Source of the DNA: Haloglomus litoreum
Lineage (GTDB): Archaea > Halobacteriota > Halobacteria > Halobacteriales > Haloarculaceae
Length of the DNA stretch: 64,000 nucleotides
Assembly (NCBI RefSeq): GCF_029338515.1
Contig: NZ_CP119988.1
Coordinates: 4,340,001 to 4,404,000 of the forward strand
Direction: 5' to 3'
Made by a program: the position numbers and the translations under genes. Shown piece after piece: positions 34,830-42,869 of this stretch (position 1 is its first letter; every line of letters starts with the position of its first letter). The notes under the pieces are model-generated. The model did no database searches. It was not told the origin of the DNA and saw only the letters and a list, made by a program, of their open reading frames with translations.

Positions 34830-36991
34830 TGGTCTGGTGGTGACAGGTGGTAGATGCGGTTGTTGTCGAGCGATGCCTCCCAGCCTGGCGGGACCAGCAT
34901 CGTCGTCGCCGGGGCCTCCGTGACCGCCGGCCCCTCGATGACGTTACCGGCCTGGATGTGATTCATGTTCCAGATGTCCGCGTCGTGCCAGTCGCCCTCC
35001 CAGTAGATGGCCCGCTCGTTCTTGTGAGCCTGCTCCGGCGGCGTGTCGGCCGACACCGGCTCCTCGTCGGGGAGTTCGGGCTTGGTCGAGGGGGCGACCC
35101 CCGTACCGATGGCGACGGTGAACTGGTAGCCGTTCTCGGGCGAGCGAGCCGCACGCTGGAACACGCGACCGAACTCGTCCTCGAACCGCTCGATGACCTG
35201 TTCGATGTCCTCGCCGTCCAAGCCCCCGTCCCAGAAGTCCTCGATCTGGACCTCCAGGTCGTCGAGCATGCCGGTGTACTGGGCGCGGATGGCCGGCCGG
35301 AACTCCATGACGTCGGAGTCGATGCCGTCGCGCTCGAAGGCGTCGGCCGCCTTCTCCCGCACCTTGTGGAACACCCCGGTCAGCGTGTCGGCCACGTCGT
35401 CGGCGTTGCTGAAGTCGGGCTGGAGGATGACGTCGACGGACTGGTCGTACCGGTAGGCGGAGTCGGCGCAGGCGGTGCCGAACGCCGAGAACGCCGCCGC
35501 CCAGTCCGGGACGAGGATGTCCTTGAAGTTCAGCGGCTTGGTGTAGCCGGCCGCGTGGAGCGGGCCGCCGCCACCGTAGCTGATGAGGTTGTAGTTCTCC
35601 GGCGAGTAGCCCAGCCCGTGGACCATCGAGCGGAGCTCGTTGGCCATGTCGCGCTCGACGATGTTGAGCACACCACGGGCCGTCTCGACGGGGTCCTCGC
35701 CGAGGTTGCTGGCGAGCTGCTCGTCGATGGCCTCGCGGGCCGCGTCGACATCGATGGGGATGTCACCGCCGAGGAAGAAGTCGGGGTTGATGTACCCCAG
35801 CAGCGCCGTGCAGTCCGTCACGGTGGGGGTCTCGACGTCAGCGTCTTCGTTGGCGACGCCGACGAGGTAGCCCGCCGAGTCCGGCCCGACCTCGATCCGG
35901 TCGGAGGCGCGGTCGACACGGAGGTACGACCCGGTTCCCGAGCCGATGGAGTCCAGCGCCGTCATCGGGATGTTGGTCGGGATCTGCGCCAGGGTCTGGT
36001 CCCAGCGTGTCGGGTAGTGCCCCTCGGTGATGAGGGCCACGTCGAAGCTGGTGCCCCCGACGTCCGAGCAGACCAGGTTGTCGATGCCGAGCTTGTCGGT
36101 CATGAACTCGCCGCCGAACACCCCGCCGATGGGGCCCGACAGCATCGTCTCGGCCAGCCAGTCGTGGTCCGGCGCGATGGTCCCACCGGACGAGGTCAGG
36201 ACCCGGAACGGCGAGTCCAGCCCCTCCTCCTGCAGGGTGTCCTCGATGTTGTAGAGCTGCTCGCGCGACGGCTCCACGGCGTAGGCTTCGAGGATGAGCG
36301 TGTTCAGTCGCGGGGTCTCGCCCCGGACCGGGTTCTGCTCGCTCGAGAGCCAGACCGGCGTGTCGTCGTTGCGCTCGTCCTTGATCTCCTCGGCGATCTC
36401 CTTGATCTTCTGCTCGTGCTCCTGGTTCGCGTAGGAGAAGATCGTGCAGACGGCGATGACCCGGACATCCCGGTCGAGCAGGTCGTGGACGGCCTCGCGG
36501 ATCTCGTCCTCGTAGATGCTGATGATCGGGACGCCCAGCATGTTGACGCGCTCGCGGACCCCCTTGATGTTCTCCCGGGGGACGAGCGGTTCGGGGTGTT
36601 CGTGCTCCCGGGCGTGGAGCCGCCCCGCGTACGACAGGTCCGCCCAACTGGCGATGCCCCGACCCATCCGGTGGTGGTCCTCGAAGCCGGCGGTCGTGAT
36701 GACGCCGATATCCCCCTCACCCTCACGCTCGAGAAGCCGGTTGAGCATCGCCGTTCCGGCGTAGACGACGCCGTCGAGCGAGGCGGCACTCTCGCTGAAC
36801 GAGGTGCCCCAGTAACCCAACCCGTTGTCGAACGAGTTCTTGACGCCGACCGACTCGTCGTCCGGCGTCGTCTGTGCCTTTCCGACCGTGTAGTTCGCCT
36901 CCTCGTCGACGATGAACGAGTCCGTCATGGTACCGCCCGTGTCGAGGGCGAGGAGACGCGGTTCGTGTTCTGACTGGTCTTCGGTGCTCAT
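34826..36991 (-). CDS. acxA: acetone carboxylase beta subunit (hydantoinase A family)
   Basis: A 721-residue HyuA/oxoprolinase-family subunit. The N-terminal ATP/phosphate loop LALDTGGTMTDSFI is at residues 14-27, and further family motifs are LVCSDVGGTSFDVALI near residue 310 and NLISYGGGGPLHAAGY near residue 475. This subunit phosphorylates the ketone and bicarbonate in the acetone/acetophenone carboxylase mechanism. It is the first gene of the acxABC operon. A TTTAAAAT element about 90 bp upstream may be its promoter, giving a leader of about 60 nt. Confidence 0.88.
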   Translation of the reverse strand: MSTEDQSEHEPRLLALDTGGTMTDSFIVDEEANYTVGKAQTTPDDESVGVKNSFDNGLGYWGTSFSESAASLDGVVYAGTAMLNRLLEREGEGDIGVITTAGFEDHHRMGRGIASWADLSYAGRLHAREHEHPEPLVPRENIKGVRERVNMLGVPIISIYEDEIREAVHDLLDRDVRVIAVCTIFSYANQEHEQKIKEIAEEIKDERNDDTPVWLSSEQNPVRGETPRLNTLILEAYAVEPSREQLYNIEDTLQEEGLDSPFRVLTSSGGTIAPDHDWLAETMLSGPIGGVFGGEFMTDKLGIDNLVCSDVGGTSFDVALITEGHYPTRWDQTLAQIPTNIPMTALDSIGSGTGSYLRVDRASDRIEVGPDSAGYLVGVANEDADVETPTVTDCTALLGYINPDFFLGGDIPIDVDAAREAIDEQLASNLGEDPVETARGVLNIVERDMANELRSMVHGLGYSPENYNLISYGGGGPLHAAGYTKPLNFKDILVPDWAAAFSAFGTACADSAYRYDQSVDVILQPDFSNADDVADTLTGVFHKVREKAADAFERDGIDSDVMEFRPAIRAQYTGMLDDLEVQIEDFWDGGLDGEDIEQVIERFEDEFGRVFQRAARSPENGYQFTVAIGTGVAPSTKPELPDEEPVSADTPPEQAHKNERAIYWEGDWHDADIWNMNHIQAGNVIEGPAVTEAPATTMLVPPGWEASLDNNRIYHLSPPDQ

Positions 36992-37078
36992 CGATGGTCT
37001 GGCCTCCGTCCACGGGGAGTGTTCTCACACCTCCCGCGTCACGCCTACGCACGAAATCGGCTACCAAAAAGGTTGCCC

Positions 37079-37086
37079 ATTTTAAA
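37079..37086 (-). promoter_or_regulatory. putative TATA box of the acetone-carboxylase operon
   Basis: The minus strand reads TTTAAAAT, the most A/T-rich site between the operon and its upstream neighbour, 88-95 bp before the ATG at 36991. It is the best candidate, not certain. Confidence 0.4.
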
Positions 37087-37216
37087 CGGAGTTCGTTGAT
37101 GAATAGAGGGTCCTGTCGGGAGCCGAACACCACGACAGGTGGAGGGAGGGAGGGAGACGGATATCGGCGGCCGCACGACCGGCGCGATCACCGGCGAGGA
37201 CAGGCACCCGACGGGG

Positions 37217-37714
37217 CTATCCCATCACCAGCTCGCCGTACGATCCCCCGAGGATGAGCCCGAACAGGACGAACCCGACGAGGAGCGACCCGTCTAGGTA
37301 CGGGAAGACGACGACGGGAGCCAGCATCGGGACGAGGAGGACACCCACGCCGAAGCCGACGGCGAGGCCGTAGACGAGCCCCATCGCGGTGGTGACGACG
37401 AGCGCCATGCCGAACCGGGCGGTCAGCGGGAGGACGAGGTTCTTCGCTGCCTCGGACCGGGTCGTCAGCTGCAGGACGCTCGCGATGTACCCGTCGATGT
37501 ACCGCGTGACGATGCCGGCGAAGACGACGCCGAGGATCGCACTGAGGAACAGCAGCGCGACCCAGCCCCCCACGAGCGACGGCGTGTCGGCCAGGTACAT
37601 CCGCCCCATGGCGGGCATCATCGGCGTGGTCAGCTGGACGATGACTCCCAGCACGATGCCGCCGAACAGCGACCCCACGACTGCAGCTCGGAGTTCCTCG
37701 GCGTCAGGTGCCAT
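37217..37714 (-). CDS. small integral membrane protein
   Basis: A 165-residue protein with four strongly hydrophobic segments (about residues 10-30, 48-70, 98-122 and 128-155). Glycines and prolines inside the helices give a channel-like look (GSLFGGIVLGVIV, VVTTAMGLVYGLAVGFGVG). No family is recognised and there are no charged catalytic residues. It is transcribed towards the acetone-carboxylase operon, 225 bp upstream of acxA. A role in solute or gas passage is possible, but only position suggests it. Confidence 0.7.
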   Translation of the reverse strand: MAPDAEELRAAVVGSLFGGIVLGVIVQLTTPMMPAMGRMYLADTPSLVGGWVALLFLSAILGVVFAGIVTRYIDGYIASVLQLTTRSEAAKNLVLPLTARFGMALVVTTAMGLVYGLAVGFGVGVLLVPMLAPVVVFPYLDGSLLVGFVLFGLILGGSYGELVMG

Positions 37715-37750
37715 ACGGTATCACACCACGGAGTGTAGTACGGACCCCTT

Positions 37751-38122
37751 TTAATCTACCCCCTGCGGTCCGGGGGGAGCCGTCCGTCGGCTCCCCCAGC
37801 GAGTTCGCGGGCACTCACATCCCACCCTGAGGTAGGCCTCCCGAACGGCCGGGTCGTCGGTGATGTTCTCGGGGGCGCCCTCGGCGATCCTCGAGGCGAA
37901 CTGGATGACGATGGCCCGGGCCAGCTCCGGCCGGAGGAGGCCGGCGTGAGGGAGTTCCCCGGCCGAGGCCCGCAGTCGCCCCTCGAGGTTCTCGGGGAAC
38001 TGCAGTACGGCACGGAACGGCTCACCCGTTGTCGTCGACCGCGTCGTCGGGCCACTCGCCCCGGTACCCGTCGAGCCAGTCGCGCCGGTGACGCTCGCTG
38101 CAGAACGCGATCCGTCGGACAC
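37751..38122 (-). CDS. possible small protein, coding-like C-terminal part
   Basis: The frame reads AVLQFPENLEGRLRASAGEL, HAGLLRPELARAIVIQFASR and ENITDDPAVREAYLRVG, with protein-like helical character and good codon use. No good start exists near 38040; the earlier GTG at 38122 would overlap the zinc-finger gene by about 100 bases. It may be a gene fused or frameshifted from the zinc-finger frame. No family is recognised. Confidence 0.28.
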   Translation of the reverse strand: MSDGSRSAASVTGATGSTGTGASGPTTRSTTTGEPFRAVLQFPENLEGRLRASAGELPHAGLLRPELARAIVIQFASRIAEGAPENITDDPAVREAYLRVGCECPRTRWGSRRTAPPGPQGVD

Positions 38123-38243
38123 CCGAGCCAGCACTGGGCGTCACCGCCAGTGTGAACCCCTCGGGGAGCGTGACATCCGGCGGGTCCTCCGGGAGCGCCG
38201 CGCCACAGATCGCACACCCGTCCGGGTTCTCGAGCCGTGTCAT
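38022..38243 (-). CDS. small zinc-finger protein
   Basis: A 73-residue protein with a C-x2-C pair in GCAICGAALPED and a second site in IAFCSERHRRDWLDGY, giving Cys, Cys, Cys, His as candidate zinc ligands. Small single-finger proteins of this type are common in haloarchaea and usually act as regulators or adaptors. The acidic C-terminus (EWPDDAVDDNG) ends where the next frame begins. It lies in a cluster of small genes between two larger operons. Confidence 0.65.
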   Translation of the reverse strand: MTRLENPDGCAICGAALPEDPPDVTLPEGFTLAVTPSAGSGVRRIAFCSERHRRDWLDGYRGEWPDDAVDDNG

Positions 38244-38297
38244 GGTCGTGGAACGCAGGGGGCCGTGGAAAAGGTGATGCCGGACGGGACGGGTCAG

Positions 38298-38393
38298 TCA
38301 GGGGCGTCGCACGGCCCACAGCGTGACCCCGAGCAGGCCGCCCAGGGCGAGCACGGCGAGCGGCACCCAGACGGTGATCGTCCTCGGTTGCAC
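38298..38393 (-). CDS. 31-residue single-pass membrane miniprotein
   Basis: It starts at GTG 38393 with a short polar head (QPRTIT), followed by VWVPLAVLALGGLLGVTLW as one transmembrane helix and the positive tail AVRRP. Codon use is haloarchaeal, and the positive-inside tail places the C-terminus in the cytoplasm. It is too short for standard gene calling; no family is known. Confidence 0.42.
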   Translation of the reverse strand: MQPRTITVWVPLAVLALGGLLGVTLWAVRRP

Positions 38394-38535
38394 GTCTTGC
38401 TAACCCATCCGCTGCCGTTCGAGTTGACGTACCAGCGTGTGCCATACCGCCGTGTCAGGCGTGATGCCGAGATGGTCCGGGAGTCGAAGGGGAATCACCC
38501 GTCGCCTCGGCCGGGCCGAGCGGCGCCGCGAGCCG

Positions 38536-39306
38536 TCAGCCGTGCCGTTCGGCGTACTGGTCGGCCAGGTCGGCGGCGGCCAGCGTCACCACGTCCGGGA
38601 GCTCCGTCTCGAAGTACTCCTCGTCGACCTGGTTCGACGTGCCCGAGACGCTGATGGCGCCGAGCACCTCCCCCCGGTAGTGGACCGGCGCGGCCACCGA
38701 CTGGACACCGAGCGCGACCTCGTGTTCGCTGGTGGCGTACCCCCGCCGGCGGATCGCCGACAGCTCCTCGAACAGCGTCTCCTCGTCGGTGATGGTGTGT
38801 TCCGTGCGGGCGGGGAGCCCGTAGCTGTCCAGGATGTCCCGGATCCGGCTGTCCGGGAGGTGTGCGAGGATGGCCTTGCCGGAGGCCGGGCCGTGGAGGT
38901 CGGTCCGCTTGCTGACGCGCCCGTAGGTCCGGACGGCATCGTTGCTGACGACCCGGTCGAGGTAGACGGCCCGGCCGTGCTCCTCGACGACGAGCCAGGC
39001 GACGAGCGAGGTCTCCTCGGCCAGCGCGGTGAGCGTCCCGTCGGCGAGCCCCGAGAGCGGCACCGCGTTGCGCGCGGCCGTCCCGTGGTAGAGGAACTTC
39101 AGACTCAGGTGGTACCGTCCGCCCTCGTTGACGAGGTACTCGAGCGACTCCAGCGTGGCCAGGTAGCCGTGGATGGTGCTCTTCGCGAGGTCCAGCTGAT
39201 CGGCCAGCTCGCCCAGCTCGGCGCCGTCCTGCTCGTGGATGTACTCGATGATCTCGAACGCGGTTCGAGCCGACTTCACCATCCGGCCGGGCTCGGTTAG
39301 TGCCAT
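38536..39306 (-). CDS. IclR family transcriptional regulator (second copy)
   Basis: A 256-residue IclR protein. The winged helix is at residues about 10-70 (LGELADQLDLAKSTIHGYLATLESLEYLV), and the effector domain shows LHGPASGKAILAHLP and SVAAPVHYRGEVLGAISVSG. It is clearly related to the copy at 21.8 kb (both have the LAKSTIHGYL/MAKSTVHGYL recognition helix and the SGKAILAHLPD pattern). It probably senses an organic acid and controls acetone-carboxylase or ligase genes on its right or left. The start at 39306 is chosen because it matches the copy at 21.8 kb in length. Confidence 0.9.
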   Translation of the reverse strand: MALTEPGRMVKSARTAFEIIEYIHEQDGAELGELADQLDLAKSTIHGYLATLESLEYLVNEGGRYHLSLKFLYHGTAARNAVPLSGLADGTLTALAEETSLVAWLVVEEHGRAVYLDRVVSNDAVRTYGRVSKRTDLHGPASGKAILAHLPDSRIRDILDSYGLPARTEHTITDEETLFEELSAIRRRGYATSEHEVALGVQSVAAPVHYRGEVLGAISVSGTSNQVDEEYFETELPDVVTLAAADLADQYAERHG

Positions 39307-39976
39307 GGTAGCTCTCACGAGCGCCGCGTTATTATCGCTTCGGTCATTTAAATAGGGGCCGGCAAGGAACGGCTCCGTGGCTTCCGAGCATCGTGAACAT
39401 CACCATTTATACTCATGTTCGACGAATGCGAGTAATTGCCATCCATGACTCAAAGTATCAGACTGCACATACGTGCGCCCCGAGGAACGATTTGAGACTA
39501 CCGAACGGCTCCGAGCAGACCGAGGGGCGGGTAACTCCGGAACATTTCGTGTGATCGCTGACCGCGCGACTCCATCCCGGGCCGCGAGTCGACTGTGTAG
39601 AACGACGGAGAATCGATTATGGTCGAATACCACTCAATTATATTCACATACGCCGAAAGTTTCGAGCCCTGCTACAGTATGATATACCCAGCTGTTCTGC
39701 AGATATCGAAAACGGATATCCCGAATCGTGTCCGGAAACAGGTACTCGTTCGATAAAGTAGAATCCGAGCTCGTCGAGCCGGCGCAGATTCCTGGCCAGA
39801 TTCCAGTCTCTCGAATCGACTTTCTCACGCCCGTTCGCACCGGGAATCAAGCAGCTTACGTCGGGGAGCTATCCGCAACCCGGGACGGACCGGGCCGGTC
39901 GTGGGCACGGATCGCCGCCGTGGACGAGACCTACCGCCCACTTCGGGCACGCGTCCCCGGAACTCGACCACACCTC
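39307..39976. other. intergenic region between the second IclR and the SMC-like gene
   Basis: About 670 bp with clearly lower GC than the surroundings. The first 60 bp hold the A/T-rich promoter area of the IclR gene (TTATTATCGCTTCGGTCATTTAAATAG). No ORF with family or codon support is found; a minus-strand stretch reading NLARNLRRLDELGFYFIE is the only protein-like fragment and is not recognised. Confidence 0.4.
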
Positions 39977-39977
39977 T

Positions 39978-39997
39978 TTACACCAGTACTTCTGTAA
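39978..39997 (+). promoter_or_regulatory. TTACA-N10-TGTAA dyad, module 2, site a
   Basis: TTACACCAGTACTTCTGTAA, extendable by one pair to TTTACA...TGTAAA. It lies about 75 bp past the SMC-like stop, in the same orientation as the sites of module 1. Confidence 0.55.
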
Positions 39998-40006
39998 ACC
40001 GTTGCT

Positions 40007-40026
40007 TTACACAGAGACGCCTGTAA
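40007..40026 (+). promoter_or_regulatory. TTACA-N10-TGTAA dyad, module 2, site b
   Basis: TTACACAGAGACGCCTGTAA, 29 bp (centre to centre) from site a, about 45 bp from the SMC-like stop codon, same orientation. The pair could bind a dimer on nearly the same face of the helix. Confidence 0.55.
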
Positions 40027-40069
40027 ATCTCGGTCGTGGAGGAGGACAGTCGCCATCGCGGGGAGTCGG

Positions 40070-42016
40070 TCAGGGGGGGCTGTTGAACTCCGCGGGGGCG
40101 ACCCGTGCGTAGGAGTCCGACAGCGCGTCCGCGTCCTCCGGGAGGAGGGCGACGACGAGATACGCGGCGAACTCCGAGAAGTACGAGACCAGCTCCGCGA
40201 TGCGCTCGGCGTCGATGGCCTCGAGCGAATCGAGCACGATGAACGGAACCGTCTCGTGGACCTCGTGGGCGAGATAGCCCGACAGCGCGACGACGAGCCC
40301 GATGACCTCCCGTTCGCTCTCACTCAGGTTTCCGACAACGTCCTCGTACACCGTCCCGCCCTCGTCCTCACGGACGACGTGGAGCTCGAAGGTCGTCTCG
40401 GCCCCCCGGCCGGTGCCGCTTCGGCGCTCGATCCAGACGCGCGCGATGTTGCTGAACTGGAGGATGCCGAGGATGTCCGCCATCCGCTCGTTGAACTCCT
40501 CGACGACCGCTGCCTCCAGATCCGTGATGTGCGAGCGCTGAGCCTCGAGCTCCTCGGTCACCTCGTCGATGCGGGCCTCGAGCTCGGCCGGCTCGGGGAG
40601 GGACTCGACCTCGGCGATCTCGTCGCGGAGGTCGTCCCGTTCCTGTTCGAGCTGGCCGCGCTCGTACTGCAGGTCGCTCAGCTCCTCGTACGCCTCCAGC
40701 AGGTCGTTCTCCCGGAGCGCCTCGGTCTCGGCGGCCCGGACCTCCAGCTCCTGGATGGTCTCGCGGAGTTCCTCGGCCGTCGACTCCAGCTCCGCGAGCC
40801 GCTCGGTGCGTTGCTCGATCTTCTCCTCGGTGCGCTCGAGGTCGCGTTCGAGCGTCGAGCGGCGCCGTGCCTGCTCCTGCACCGACTCGATGCGTTCCTC
40901 GAACTCGTCGATGCGGCGCCGGACCGACTCGCGCTCCTCGCGTTTCGCCTCGACGACCGACTCCAGATCCGCCAGCCGCTCGTCGATGGCCCCCCGCTCG
41001 ACACGGCTCCCGCAGGTCCAGCAGACCACGTCCCGTTCGGCCTCCGGAGCCAGCGCCGCGGTCACGTCCCCCTCGTCCGCCTCGATGGAGCGGAGGTCGT
41101 GTTCCTCGCCGGAGAGGACATCGCGGTTGAACTCGACGATGGTCGTCAGGCTGGATATCTCGCCGTCGAGCTCCCGCTTTCGCTGTCGAGCCTCCGAGAG
41201 CTGCGCCTCCAGGTCCGACTCGTCCTCCTCGGCCTCGTCGGGCAGCGCCGCACGCTCCTCCCGGAGGTCCGCCAGCTCCGCCTCCAGTGCGGTTCGCTCG
41301 GACTCGACCAGCTCGATCTCGTCCTCGGTCTGGCTCAGCTGCTGGCGGCGGCGGTCCAGCTCGTCGACCAGCTCGTTGGCCTCCTCGGCCGCGTCGGCGT
41401 CCTCCTCGAACTCGGCGACCGTCTCCCGGAGCTCCTCGATGGCCTCGTCGATCTCCGCGATCCGCTCGTCGATCTCCGCCCGACGCTGCTCCAGTTCGGG
41501 CAGCTCGTTGCGGCGCTCGACCACACGGCTCCGCTCGGTCTTCAGCTCCTCACGCTCCGACTGGAGGTCGCGGATCCGCCGCTCGATGGCGGCGGTGTCG
41601 ACCGGCCCCATGACGAGGTCGTGCAGGTCCTCACCGCCCGTCACGGCCCGCCGGACCTCGTTGTCCCCGAACAGCGAGACGAAGAGATCGATCAGCTCGG
41701 GGGCGTCGCTGAACGGTTCCCCACCGGTGCTGACGCCCGAGGCCGTCCGGATGTACGTCCGGGTGTACTCCTCGTCGCCGATGGTCAGGGAGACCTGCCC
41801 CTCGTCGGCGTTGCTCCGGAGGGTCGCCTCGGACCCACCCAGTACCCCGTTGATGGCCTGCAGGAGCGAGGTCCGGTTGGTGGCGTTGTAGCCGGTGAGG
41901 ACCGTCACACCGGGCGAGAACGACACCTCCGCACGGTCGATGCCCCCGATGTTCGATGCGGTCAGGGCCGCGGGTCCGGTGGCCGACTCGCTGCTCACGT
42001 TCGCCCCGTCACTCAT
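40070..42016 (-). CDS. archaea-specific SMC-related protein (second copy)
   Basis: A 648-residue paralog of the protein at 22.7 kb with the same plan: N-terminal ATPase lobe, coiled coil, CWTCGS zinc hook near residue 330, coiled coil, C-terminal lobe. The P-loop is G42-Y-N-A-T-N-R-T-S, again without Gly-Lys. The signature-like LSESEREVIGL is present, and the Walker B region reads FIVLDSLEAID, again Ser for the catalytic Glu. The coiled-coil sequences differ strongly while the motifs agree, so this is an old duplication, not a recent copy. An RdfA-like gene lies upstream on the same strand. Confidence 0.85.
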   Translation of the reverse strand: MSDGANVSSESATGPAALTASNIGGIDRAEVSFSPGVTVLTGYNATNRTSLLQAINGVLGGSEATLRSNADEGQVSLTIGDEEYTRTYIRTASGVSTGGEPFSDAPELIDLFVSLFGDNEVRRAVTGGEDLHDLVMGPVDTAAIERRIRDLQSEREELKTERSRVVERRNELPELEQRRAEIDERIAEIDEAIEELRETVAEFEEDADAAEEANELVDELDRRRQQLSQTEDEIELVESERTALEAELADLREERAALPDEAEEDESDLEAQLSEARQRKRELDGEISSLTTIVEFNRDVLSGEEHDLRSIEADEGDVTAALAPEAERDVVCWTCGSRVERGAIDERLADLESVVEAKREERESVRRRIDEFEERIESVQEQARRRSTLERDLERTEEKIEQRTERLAELESTAEELRETIQELEVRAAETEALRENDLLEAYEELSDLQYERGQLEQERDDLRDEIAEVESLPEPAELEARIDEVTEELEAQRSHITDLEAAVVEEFNERMADILGILQFSNIARVWIERRSGTGRGAETTFELHVVREDEGGTVYEDVVGNLSESEREVIGLVVALSGYLAHEVHETVPFIVLDSLEAIDAERIAELVSYFSEFAAYLVVALLPEDADALSDSYARVAPAEFNSPP

Positions 42017-42140
42017 TGTTGCGGTGTGGCCGCCCGGCGTATTTATATTCGGTGGTTCCCGTCATCGACCGGTCGGAACGACCCCCATCGGGGCCATACA
42101 GGTGCGCCGCACCGCCGGTACCCGTCCCGAGTCGGAGGCG

Positions 42141-42782
42141 TCAGTCCGACTGCCCCGTCACCGGGCAGTCACACGCGCGTTCCGCGAGAAGCTCGTCGGG
42201 TCGGTAGCTCGACCCGCAGTCGGTGCAGGTGACCTGGATCGTCACGGAGAGTTCGAGCGGCCCGGTGGTCAGCAGTCCGGCGTTCCGCAACCGCTCCAGG
42301 GTCTGCTCGACGACGCTGGCACAGCGGTTCCGCGCCCACTCGATGGTGTCCCGGCCGTCGTCGAGGGTGATGGAGGCCTCGCGCGAGGTGTCCACCGCCA
42401 GGCACTCGTTCAGGTGGGTCCGCATCGTGGTGTGGGTGACCCAGTCGGACTGCACCTCGTCGATGTCGACGCCCTGCTGGGTCAGCCGCGTCCGGACACG
42501 AGCGACCCGTTCGGTGGGCGTGTCGTCGGCGGCGAGGACGTCGTACAGCACGCCGACGGCGTCGTCATCGTCCACGGCGCCGTAGAGCGCGTCGCTCAGG
42601 TCGACCGCGGCCGCGTCGAGTGCGGCCTCCAGGATCCGCCGGTTGGTGTAGTCGGCCAGGTCGCGCAGGCTCGCGTCCGACTCGTTGCGCCGGCCGACCA
42701 GTTCCGCGTCGAGCCCGCCCAGCCCGTAGCTCTCGATGCTCCGGCCGACCTTGCAGGAGCAGGAATCCGTCGGTTCGGACAT
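42141..42782 (-). CDS. rdfA: RdfA-like rod-determining factor (second copy)
   Basis: A 213-residue RdfA-family protein: CKVGRSIESYGLGGLDAELV at the start, YTNRRILEAALDAAAVDL, WVTHTTMRTHLNECL near residue 125, and a C-terminal cysteine unit CTDCGSSYRPDELL and CDC. It diverges from the copy at 24.8 kb (which has LTEDDVSSGVRR; here it reads LAADDTPTERVAR), so it may have a different partner or role. It lies 124 bp upstream of the second SMC-like gene on the same strand. Assignment rests on the shared domain pattern and gene order. Confidence 0.78.
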   Translation of the reverse strand: MSEPTDSCSCKVGRSIESYGLGGLDAELVGRRNESDASLRDLADYTNRRILEAALDAAAVDLSDALYGAVDDDDAVGVLYDVLAADDTPTERVARVRTRLTQQGVDIDEVQSDWVTHTTMRTHLNECLAVDTSREASITLDDGRDTIEWARNRCASVVEQTLERLRNAGLLTTGPLELSVTIQVTCTDCGSSYRPDELLAERACDCPVTGQSD

Positions 42783-42869
42783 CGGTGCTGCCCCAACCTA
42801 CCGCTGCCCCCACCCATACCTCTTCCGCCTACGACCGCAGCAGCGATGGCGAAGAGCTAGAGCTACAAA

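Noticed and set aside
34847-36973. Long plus-strand open frame of about 700 codons opposite acxA
   Set aside because: Antisense shadow of the well-supported beta-subunit gene; composition is atypical and no family is recognised.
39634-39850. Minus-strand frame reading NLARNLRRLDELGFYFIE, considered as a transposase or regulator remnant
   Set aside because: Too short, codon use is not haloarchaeal and no family motif is present.
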